Assembly (NCBI GenBank): GCA_002391385.1
Contig: DGEY01000095.1
Location: 6,474 to 12,215 of the forward strand
Direction: 5' to 3'
Length of the DNA: 5,742 bases
From: Firmicutes bacterium UBA3914
GTDB lineage: Bacteria; Bacillota; Limnochordia; Darwinibacteriales; Darwinibacteriaceae
Part shown: piece after piece, positions 1 to 5,742 of the stretch
How positions within the stretch are numbered: position 1 is the stretch's first letter
How the letters are laid out: every line of letters starts with the position of its first letter
Notes under the pieces: generated by a model
Seen by the model: the letters and a program-made list of their open reading frames with translations, nothing else
Told to the model about the DNA's origin: nothing
The model's database searches: none
Made by a program: the position numbers and the translations under genes

Positions 1-64
1 AAAAGATTGACAAAGGAGGAACGAGCGAGCATTCACACAAGACAGGCGCAGTCAAACCCAAACC

Positions 65-73
65 AAAGGAGGT
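65..73 (+). promoter_or_regulatory. Ribosome binding site deciding the tldD start
   Basis: AAAGGAGGT lies five bases before the ATG at 79, a near-perfect match to the 16S anti-Shine-Dalgarno sequence. It supports ATG 79 over the in-frame TTG at 7, which has no visible ribosome binding site in the six bases before it. The 24 residues that TTG would add are polar, rich in Gln, Arg and Ser, and do not resemble the start of this family. Confidence 0.85.
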
Positions 74-78
74 CTAGC

Positions 79-1413
79 ATGTTCAACTACCCTCGCGATT
101 TGTACGTAGATGTCCGCATAGAGGAAACCGTGGCCACGGAAATCCGGTTCAAACAGCGGACTCTACAGGGGCAGAAAGTGCGCCGGATCAAGGGGGCGCT
201 GATCAGGGTCTTTGATGGAAAGCGGTGGTATTACGGGTCCACCACCGATCTGGACAATATCCAGGCCCAGATTGACAGCCTCGCGCAGATGGCAGCACCC
301 AATCCCCGAATTCTGGAACATCCCATGGTTCAGGCTTTCGAAGTGAACAAGGAAACTCTCCTCAAATACCAACAAAAGTCCGTTATTGATGTTCCCTTGG
401 AAGAGAAACAAGCCCTGCTGGAAAGTATCCTGCGCAAGATCACGGATCCGGCCGTGGTCAACCATTCATCCTTCTATGTAGACAACAACACCGTGAAATC
501 ATTCTATTCATCTCTGGGGGCAGCCCTCACCTTCGACCGCCAGATCTGCGGACTTCGTTTTGCCCTGGATATCGTGTTTGGGGAAAACCGGGATCAGACA
601 GTGGCTTCCAAAGCGGCCACAACCTTTGACGAGCTGAGGGGCTTCAAGGAGTTTATCCTGGAGGAGATGGCCAAGGACATCGCCTTTGTCCGCGATGCCC
701 AGCCGGTGATACCCGGGGAGTACCAGGTCCTGCTCAGCCCCATCGCCACGGGCGTGTTTACCCACGAGAGTTTTGGACACAAGAGTGAGTCAGACTTCAT
801 GGTGGGCGACGAAGCCATGAAGGCCGAATGGGCTCTGGGTAAGCGCATCGGCCGCGACCTGCTCACCATCATCGATGACAGCACCGAGTTGGGGAGCGGT
901 TACACCCCCTTTGACGATGAAGGAACCCGGGGCAGGAAAACGGAGATCATCTCCCAGGGGATCCTCACGGGACGGCTGCACAGCACCGCCACAGCCCTGG
1001 CCCTTGGGGAGAAGCCCACAGGCAACGCCCGGGCAGTTAGTTTCGAGTACGAGCCCATCGTGCGCATGACAACCACCTACATCGCCAAGGGCGATCGGCC
1101 CCTCAAGGATATTATTGCCGAAATGGACGAGGGGATTTTCGTGGACACCATCAAGCACGGATCGGGCATGTCCACCTTTACCCTCGCTCCCGCCCGGGCC
1201 TATAAAATCGAAAACGGACAGATCACCAAGCCTGTGAAAATATCGGTGATCACGGGCAACGTGTTTACCACTCTGGAAGAAGTGGATGCGGTGAGCCAGG
1301 AGTTCAAACTGGAGAGCTTTGTGGGCGGAGGCTGCGGCAAGATGGAGCAGTATCCCCTGCCAGTGGGCTTTGGCGGGCCCTACACCAGAGTAAGAAAACT
1401 GCAGGTTCAATAA
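79..1413 (+). CDS. tldD: TldD-family zinc metalloprotease, catalytic subunit
   Basis: Predicted cytoplasmic peptidase of the TldD/PmbA family (U62). Known members pair with TldE to cleave unfolded peptides, such as the CcdA antitoxin and the microcin B17 leader in E. coli. From ATG 79 the protein is 444 residues, somewhat shorter than E. coli TldD (about 480). Visible marks are the zinc motif HESFGH at residues 229-234 (codons 763-780), a PFDDEGTRGRKTEI segment near 277-290, the NARAVSFEYEPIVRMTTTYI segment near 316-335, and a GGGCGK motif whose Cys419 (codon 1333-1335) fits the third zinc ligand. The metal site therefore appears intact. The residues after the motif (HKSESD) differ from the GLEGD-type sequence I recall for E. 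coli TldD, suggesting a divergent branch. No signal peptide or membrane segment is seen. The tldE-like gene follows after 12 bases, so the two are very likely co-transcribed. The physiological substrate cannot be inferred. Confidence 0.9.
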   Translation: MFNYPRDLYVDVRIEETVATEIRFKQRTLQGQKVRRIKGALIRVFDGKRWYYGSTTDLDNIQAQIDSLAQMAAPNPRILEHPMVQAFEVNKETLLKYQQKSVIDVPLEEKQALLESILRKITDPAVVNHSSFYVDNNTVKSFYSSLGAALTFDRQICGLRFALDIVFGENRDQTVASKAATTFDELRGFKEFILEEMAKDIAFVRDAQPVIPGEYQVLLSPIATGVFTHESFGHKSESDFMVGDEAMKAEWALGKRIGRDLLTIIDDSTELGSGYTPFDDEGTRGRKTEIISQGILTGRLHSTATALALGEKPTGNARAVSFEYEPIVRMTTTYIAKGDRPLKDIIAEMDEGIFVDTIKHGSGMSTFTLAPARAYKIENGQITKPVKISVITGNVFTTLEEVDAVSQEFKLESFVGGGCGKMEQYPLPVGFGGPYTRVRKLQVQ

Positions 1414-1420
1414 GGGGGGA
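1413..1420 (+). promoter_or_regulatory. Ribosome binding site for the tldE-like gene
   Basis: AGGGGGGA overlaps the last base of the tldD stop codon and sits five bases before GTG 1426. It is G-rich but not a perfect AGGAGG. A second candidate, AAAAAGGA at 1429-1436, lies 10 bases before the in-frame ATG at 1447, so the start is uncertain by seven codons. Confidence 0.5.
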
Positions 1421-1425
1421 TAGAC

Positions 1426-2667
1426 GTGAAAAAGGAATTCATCACCATGCGCATCAAGGAATCCGCGGCCCGCGTCCAGAACAGCGAAGTGACCGCAGTG
1501 CGCGTCAAAGATATTACCAGAAAGGGAGTGCGGGTTTACCAAGACGGTAAAATCGGCATCGCCGGTGTAGTGGGCGACGCTCCCGAGGACGTCCTGCTGC
1601 AGGGTGCCATGCAGAACCTGAACGCAGGCATTGCCTACCCCTATCCCTTAACGCAGAACCTCAAGGACCACCGCTGCTACAATGAGCAGCCCATGAGCTC
1701 CCAGGAACTTTTGGAGCAGGCAGAGGGTGTACTGCAGATCCTGCAGAAGGACTACCCCGACTTCGCCTTCAGTGAATCCATTTCCAGCATAGAGCAGATA
1801 GTGCAGATGAGAAACAGCGAAGGGTTGGACTTAGAGTACAAGGACGCTGTCTTCGCTTTGAGCCTGATCCTCAAAGAAAGGGCCACCGCCAATCTGTTCG
1901 ACGGGGCGCTGTTCTGCCTTACCCGGAATTTCGACCCGGACAAGTTTTGGGACTTCAACCGCTCCTTCCTGGAAGCCTACCGCAACAAGGTAGAGCTGCC
2001 GGAGGGGGATGTGCTGCCGGTGTTCATGTGGGATCTGAGCGTACTCCAGAGTTTCCTGGGCCGGGCGCTCCACGGCGAACGTTTTGCCCGGGGTAGTTCC
2101 CTGTTCAGCGGCAAGCTGGGGGAACAGCTCTTTGCCGAGAAGGTCACCATCGAGCTCAACCGGGATCCGGCCACGAGGATCAAACCCTTCTTCGACACGG
2201 AAGGGGTCGTGATCCCCAACGACCGCCTGGCCCTCGTGGAAAATGGCAGGCTTACCGCGGTGCTCGCGGACAAGAAGACGGCGGACACATATGGCCTGGC
2301 CCATACCGGGGCAGCCACGGGGGACTACGATGACCCACCCACCATTGATGGAGCCCACGGCGGTTCCCTGTCCTTTAAGACGGACAGCGAAGACATCGCG
2401 GCGGTGCTGCAGGGCCGCCCAGCTGTATTCGCCCTGCTCTGCTCTGGCGGCGACTTCACAGCCGATGGCAGCTTCGCCACCCCCGTGCAGGTGAGCTTCC
2501 TCTTCGACGGGGAACGCCTCGTGGGCAAGCTGCCGGAGTTCGCAGTACGCTCCAACCTCTTTAGGATGCTGGGTGAAGATTACATCGGCACCTTCGAGAA
2601 CACAGGCCTCTACTTCGGGGAAATCCAGACCCAGCTGCAGGGGTACTACATGACCATCGTCCGCTAG
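1426..2667 (+). CDS. tldE: TldE/PmbA-family peptidase subunit
   Basis: Predicted non-metal-binding partner of TldD; in E. coli the TldD-TldE heterodimer is the active peptidase. The protein is 413 residues from GTG 1426, or 406 from ATG 1447, somewhat shorter than E. coli PmbA/TldE (about 450). Family marks are GSSLFSGKLGEQLFAEKVTI at residues 223-242, a PFFDTEGV segment at 254-261 followed by LVENGRLTAVLADKKTA (270-286), and a C-terminal SGGDFTADGSF (340-350) that parallels the SG-x-GDFS-like segment of the family. There is no HExxxH, consistent with a TldE rather than a second TldD. The equivalent stretch reads ALHGERF, and no zinc-binding Cys motif like that of the upstream gene is seen. 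No signal peptide or transmembrane segment is apparent. It follows the tldD stop after 12 bases, and a terminator begins 27 bases after its own stop, marking the end of the operon. GTG 1426 is slightly preferred because of its spacing to the purine-rich site. Confidence 0.87.
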   Translation: MKKEFITMRIKESAARVQNSEVTAVRVKDITRKGVRVYQDGKIGIAGVVGDAPEDVLLQGAMQNLNAGIAYPYPLTQNLKDHRCYNEQPMSSQELLEQAEGVLQILQKDYPDFAFSESISSIEQIVQMRNSEGLDLEYKDAVFALSLILKERATANLFDGALFCLTRNFDPDKFWDFNRSFLEAYRNKVELPEGDVLPVFMWDLSVLQSFLGRALHGERFARGSSLFSGKLGEQLFAEKVTIELNRDPATRIKPFFDTEGVVIPNDRLALVENGRLTAVLADKKTADTYGLAHTGAATGDYDDPPTIDGAHGGSLSFKTDSEDIAAVLQGRPAVFALLCSGGDFTADGSFATPVQVSFLFDGERLVGKLPEFAVRSNLFRMLGEDYIGTFENTGLYFGEIQTQLQGYYMTIVR

Positions 2668-2694
2668 CAGGCACCAAGCTGTAAGCGCGCCAAC

Positions 2695-2730
2695 AACCGC
2701 TAGGCTCTCTCAGTCTAGCGGTTTTATTAT
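2695..2730 (+). terminator. Intrinsic terminator of the tldD-tldE operon
   Basis: A perfect 9-bp stem, AACCGCTAG (2695-2703) with CTAGCGGTT (2715-2723), encloses an 11-base loop and runs straight into a T-rich tail (TTTTATTAT). This is a good rho-independent terminator for the + strand. The same stem lies 11 bases past the araC stop on the - strand, but there the following sequence is GTTGGCGC rather than a T-run. It is at best a weak bidirectional terminator. Confidence 0.85.
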
Positions 2731-2741
2731 CTCCTTTTGCT

Positions 2742-3683
2742 TTACTGCGCCCAGAGGGGCGCTTCTTTGAGCAGCCGGTACACCGCTCCGGTGTCGTGGG
2801 TGATGTAGCCTTGAATTCTGCCATCGGAGGCAGGGGCAGCCCCCTCTTTCCTGAATTCATTGGGGGTCTTGCCAACTTGACTCTTAAAGGCGCGGTAAAA
2901 GGAAGTGTCATTGCTGTATCCACAGGCTTGAGCAATGGCGGAGATGGATTGGTCTGTGCGCCGCAGCAGTTCTTTCGCGGCTTTGATCCGCACCTGATGG
3001 ATGTAGTCGTTGATGGAACAGCCCAGCACGTTCTTGCCGAACCTATACAAAGTGCTGCGGCTCATTCCCAGCGTCCTGCAGATATCGTCCATGCAGATGT
3101 CTTGGGCATAGTTTTCATGCACAAAACTGCTCAGCTGATCCAGTATGAAAGTGTCGCTGTCTGCCGTGTGGGCATCGCTGAGGAAACGCTCGTCGTAGAT
3201 GGTGTGGGCAAACAGATCGGCAATGAAACGGAAAAACTCCGCGTGCATGCGGAATTGATAGCCCTTCTGTTTCTCATAGGAACACATCCAGATCCTGGCC
3301 ACGGAGGCGATGAGCTGCCTGGGCGGTATCCTCAGCCTGGTATTGGGGTCGGCGGTGTTTAGGTAGAAGTTGTAAATTCTGGAATCCTGGTTGCGATCTA
3401 GTCTGAATATGCCGGGGCTGAACTGCAGGAAAAGGCAGATGTTGGGACTGGGACGGGAGGCAAAGGAATGGATCTCCCGGCTGTTGATGAGCATGATGCT
3501 TCCTTTGGCCAAAGTGTAGGCCACACCCTTGTACCTCACCCTCACTTCTCCCTGCACGGGGATTACGATCTCGTAGGCGTCATGCCAGTGAGGACAGGAG
3601 CTCTCGATGGAAGCGGTGAAGCACTTGAACCCAATGGAAAACGGATATTCGATCTCTTCATAAAGACTGAAGGACTCTGCCAC
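2742..3683 (-). CDS. AraC-family transcriptional regulator (cupin sensor plus HTH)
   Basis: Predicted sugar-responsive DNA-binding regulator, 313 residues from GTG 3683. The N-terminal half is an AraC-type cupin: HWHDAYEIVIPVQGEV (about residues 32-47) followed by a beta-rich stretch through INSREIHS (66-73), where His and aromatic residues usually line the ligand pocket. The C-terminal half (about 181-279) holds the two helix-turn-helix units: MDDICRTLGMSRSTLYRFGK (198-217), then SISAIAQACGYSNDTSFYRA (246-265) ending in the signature VGKTPNEFRK. Residues 280-313 form a short tail after the HTH, ending EAPLWAQ, of unknown role. The start is set by AAAGGAGGTG nine bases upstream; a longer reading from GTG 3737 would add 18 residues and has no good ribosome binding site. 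It lies downstream of the GH3 gene in the same direction, so control of that gene or its operon is plausible but inferred. Convergent with tldDE. Confidence 0.9.
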   Translation of the reverse strand: MAESFSLYEEIEYPFSIGFKCFTASIESSCPHWHDAYEIVIPVQGEVRVRYKGVAYTLAKGSIMLINSREIHSFASRPSPNICLFLQFSPGIFRLDRNQDSRIYNFYLNTADPNTRLRIPPRQLIASVARIWMCSYEKQKGYQFRMHAEFFRFIADLFAHTIYDERFLSDAHTADSDTFILDQLSSFVHENYAQDICMDDICRTLGMSRSTLYRFGKNVLGCSINDYIHQVRIKAAKELLRRTDQSISAIAQACGYSNDTSFYRAFKSQVGKTPNEFRKEGAAPASDGRIQGYITHDTGAVYRLLKEAPLWAQ

Positions 3684-3692
3684 TGGAGTGCT

Positions 3693-3702
3693 CACCTCCT
3701 TT
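3693..3702 (-). promoter_or_regulatory. Ribosome binding site deciding the araC-type gene start
   Basis: On the - strand this reads AAAGGAGGTG, nine bases before GTG 3683. It is the only strong Shine-Dalgarno match between the GH3 stop and the regulator, and it lies inside the longer reading frame that begins at 3737. That argues the true start is 3683. Confidence 0.8.
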
Positions 3703-3751
3703 TTCAGAGTCTCAGCCGGGTGCACTAGCCAAACCACAGGGCAGTTGGTGC

Positions 3752-3784
3752 AGGGAAACGGGAGCAGCAGTCTCCCGTTTCCCT
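3752..3784 (-). repeat. Perfect 13-bp inverted repeat (hairpin) between the GH3 gene and araC
   Basis: AGGGAAACGGGAG (3752-3764) and CTCCCGTTTCCCT (3772-3784) are exact reverse complements around a 7-base loop. In RNA from either strand this is a very stable hairpin. It begins 38 bases after the GH3 stop, the usual place for a terminator, but neither side is followed by a T-run: the - strand continues GCACCAACTG and the + strand ACAACCGC. It could be a terminator lacking a U-tract, an mRNA 3'-end stabiliser or processing site, or an operator. The rest of the 139-base gap shows no clear -35/-10 promoter for araC by eye. Confidence 0.8.
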
Positions 3785-3822
3785 ACAACCGCTATTCGCC
3801 TAGTCCGTTTCCTTCACCTGCA

Positions 3823-5742
3823 TTAAGCAATGGTAATTTTGCCCTGCAGCAGATCCTTGTCTGCGCTGCTGGTGCCGATGTAGACCTCGTAGTCCATCTT
3901 CTCCAGTTCCCAAGCATTGGTTTCCTCGTTGTACCAACGCAGCTTCTCGAAGGGGCAGGAGATGGTGACCGTTTTGCTCTCGCCAGGCTCCAGTTCCACC
4001 CGGGCAAAACCGCGCAGGATCTTCTTGGGCCTGTGGACCTTGGAGTTGCTGAAGCCCACATACATCTGGACAACTTCAGCACCGGCACGATCGCCCGTGT
4101 TGGTTACGGTGCACTCGGCAATGACGTTCTGGCCGTCGGTGCTGAACTTGGCATCCTTCACCTCGAAGGTGGTGTAGGAGAGGCCGAAACCGTATGGAAG
4201 TAGGGGCTCAATGCCTTCCCTCTCCAGCTTTACGTAGCCGTGATAGTAATCGTAGAACTGCTCGGTGGTGTCCCACTCTACCTGCGGCAGATGCTCTTCT
4301 TTGTAAGGAACCACGTAGGGCAGCTTACCGCTGGGGTTTACATCGCCGAAGATGATGTTGGCCAGGGCCCGTCCGCCTTCCATGCCAGGATAGAAGGCCA
4401 TGAGGATGGCGCTCACGTCGTCTTTCCACTCGGTCATCATAATCATGTTGCCGCCGATCATGACCGCCACAGAGTTCTTGTTCTCCGGCCCCACAGCCTT
4501 AATCAAATCGATCTCCGGCTGGTGCAGACCCAGGGACTTGACCCGGTCGCCTCCGATGCCGCCGGTGTAGGCATCTACCTGGTCTTCGGTGACGTACTCA
4601 CCTTCGTCATCGTGGTCATAGCCCACTACGAACACCACGGCATCCGCTTCCTTAGCCAGCTTGCGGGCATGGTCCAGATCCTCGCCGCTGTAGTAGACAA
4701 CTTCCACGTTCTCGGGCACAGCTTCGGTGATGCCCTGGAGTGGGGTGATCACGTATTCGGGGAATACGCGGCTGGAACCGTAGTCGCCAATGACGCCCTT
4801 ATCCGCCAATTCGCCCAAGACCAAGAGCTTCTTCAGGTTGTTCTTGTTCAGGGGCAGGACGCGGCCTTCGTTCTGCAGCAGGGTGATACCCTTCTCGGCA
4901 ACTTCCCGAGCCAGGGCGATGTGCTCCGCGCAGCCCACCAGGCTCATGTCGTACTCTTTGTCATCGGCTTCCGTAAAGGCCAGCAGGGTGCGGACGATGC
5001 GGACAGCCGCCTCATCGATCTTCTCTTCCGGAACCTTGCCGTCCTGAACAGCCTTGACCAGCTTCTCGCCGAAGTGGATGGTGCAGCACATTTCAATGTC
5101 CATACCGCCGATGGCTGCCTCCACAGTGTCGCGGATGCCCCAGATAAAGTCGCTGATTACGAAACCATCGAAGCCCCACTCATCTTTCAAGACCTGGTTG
5201 AGCAGATAGTCGTGGTGGCCGCAGTGAACTCCCTTGTAGAGGTTATAGGCGCTCATGACGCTGGCTGCGCCTGCGTCGATGCAGTCCTTAAAGTGGGGGA
5301 GGTATACTTCCCGCTCGGTGCGCTTATCGCACTCCACATTCACTTTGAAGCGGGAGATCTCCATGGAGTTAAACGCGTAGTGCTTCACGCAGGCAATGAC
5401 GTTCTCTGCCTGGACTCCCCGCACCAGCGCAGCACCCATCTGGCCCAAGTGGAATGACTCTTCGCCGTAGGTCTCCTGGCTTCTTCCCCAGCCGGGGTTG
5501 TAGGGCAGGTTGATGCACACGCCTCCGAAGAGGTTGCCGCCCCAAGCTCTGATTTCCTTACCGATGGCCCGGCCCACCCGTTCCTCCAGCTCCACATCGA
5601 AGGTGGCGCCCCGGAGCATGGTCACGGGGAAGCAGGTGCTCTTGCCCACACCGCAGACAACCCCCCTGGGGCCGTCGCAGAACTTCATGGCGGGAACGCC
5701 CTTCTCGTCAATGCCCCCCGCGGGATAGGGGATGTAGTTGTA
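3823..5742 (-). CDS. Glycoside hydrolase family 3 enzyme (beta-glucosidase-like), N-terminus outside the window
   Basis: Retaining exo-acting glycosidase that removes sugars from the non-reducing end of oligosaccharides or glycosides; glucose or xylose specificity cannot be told from sequence alone. The frame is open to the right edge, so 639 residues are visible and the start is missing. The ATG at 5688 is internal: the family sequence GVPAMKFCDGPRGV spans it. Positions below count from that Met. The GH3 barrel shows DGPRGV (5-10), NPGWGRSQETYGEE (64-77), KHYAFN (102-107), RTEREVYLPHF (123-133) and GFVISDF, whose Asp180 (codon 5149-5151) is the expected nucleophile. The second domain starts around ITLLQNEGRVLPL (268-280). 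It carries DDEGE (360-364), where Glu364 is the likely acid/base, and PGMEGGRALANIIFGDVNPSGKLP (434-457). A fibronectin-III-like domain fills about 535-621. About 13 Cys residues suggest a cytoplasmic enzyme, though the signal-peptide region is unseen. It lies upstream of araC in the same direction. Confidence 0.93.
   Translation of the reverse strand, partial: YNYIPYPAGGIDEKGVPAMKFCDGPRGVVCGVGKSTCFPVTMLRGATFDVELEERVGRAIGKEIRAWGGNLFGGVCINLPYNPGWGRSQETYGEESFHLGQMGAALVRGVQAENVIACVKHYAFNSMEISRFKVNVECDKRTEREVYLPHFKDCIDAGAASVMSAYNLYKGVHCGHHDYLLNQVLKDEWGFDGFVISDFIWGIRDTVEAAIGGMDIEMCCTIHFGEKLVKAVQDGKVPEEKIDEAAVRIVRTLLAFTEADDKEYDMSLVGCAEHIALAREVAEKGITLLQNEGRVLPLNKNNLKKLLVLGELADKGVIGDYGSSRVFPEYVITPLQGITEAVPENVEVVYYSGEDLDHARKLAKEADAVVFVVGYDHDDEGEYVTEDQVDAYTGGIGGDRVKSLGLHQPEIDLIKAVGPENKNSVAVMIGGNMIMMTEWKDDVSAILMAFYPGMEGGRALANIIFGDVNPSGKLPYVVPYKEEHLPQVEWDTTEQFYDYYHGYVKLEREGIEPLLPYGFGLSYTTFEVKDAKFSTDGQNVIAECTVTNTGDRAGAEVVQMYVGFSNSKVHRPKKILRGFARVELEPGESKTVTISCPFEKLRWYNEETNAWELEKMDYEVYIGTSSADKDLLQGKITIA

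Noticed and set aside
7..35. TTGACA at 7-12 as a -35 box for tldD
   Set aside because: Seventeen bases later the sequence reads CATTCA, a poor -10 element, and the region overlaps a purine-rich ribosome-binding-like site. There is not enough to call a promoter.
790..1542. A 250-codon open frame on the - strand across tldD and the start of tldE
   Set aside because: It is antisense to two genes with clear family motifs, spans their junction, and its Gly/His-rich translation resembles no known protein.
2796..3362. A 188-codon open frame on the + strand opposite the AraC regulator
   Set aside because: It overlaps the HTH and cupin coding sequence in antisense and has no ribosome binding site or domain of its own.
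2693..3794. The 10-mer ACAACCGCTA at 2693-2702 and 3785-3794, as direct repeats flanking araC (possible insertion scar)
   Set aside because: About 16 repeated 10-mers are expected by chance in a window of this size, and the first copy is largely part of the terminator stem. No terminal inverted repeats or transposase accompany it.
4240..5457. A 405-codon open frame on the + strand opposite the GH3 gene
   Set aside because: It lies wholly antisense to a well-supported GH3 gene, shows no recognisable domain in its His/Val-rich translation, and is explained by codon bias of the real gene keeping the opposite strand open.
5686..5688. ATG at 5688 as the start of the GH3 gene
   Set aside because: The frame stays open to the window edge, and the GH3 family sequence begins before this codon (GVPA precedes MKFCDGPRGV), so the gene is cut by the window rather than starting here.

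Overview
The window is ordinary bacterial chromosome, densely coded and visibly G+C-rich (my impression, not counted). Strong AAAGGAGGT-type Shine-Dalgarno sites, GTG starts and the style of the AraC-type regulator suggest a Gram-positive anaerobe or relative (Bacillota, Clostridia/Limnochordia-like). That placement is low-confidence inference; there is no rRNA or marker gene to settle it.

Layout: two co-directional gene pairs meet tail to tail. On the + strand, a short leader (1-78) precedes a TldD-family metalloprotease (79-1413). A TldE/PmbA-family partner (1426-2667) follows 12 bases later, and the pair ends in a good intrinsic terminator (2695-2730). On the - strand, read from the right edge, a glycoside hydrolase family 3 enzyme runs from beyond the window to 3823. 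It is followed by a 139-base gap with a perfect 13-bp hairpin, then an AraC-family regulator (3683-2742) that ends next to the tldDE terminator.

Function: TldD and TldE homologues form a heteromeric peptidase that degrades or matures small unfolded peptides. Here the TldD subunit keeps the HExxxH and distal Cys zinc ligands and the TldE subunit has no HExxxH, as expected for the pair. The GH3 enzyme and the AraC regulator look like a small sugar-utilisation unit: the enzyme releases sugars from beta-linked oligosaccharides or glycosides, and the cupin/HTH regulator plausibly senses a related sugar. Nothing in the sequence links the two pairs beyond adjacency.

No RNA gene, mobile element, CRISPR array or clearly new system is visible. 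The least explained item is the perfect hairpin without a U-tract between the GH3 gene and araC. The 139-base gap that holds it is the longest gene-free stretch inside the window.
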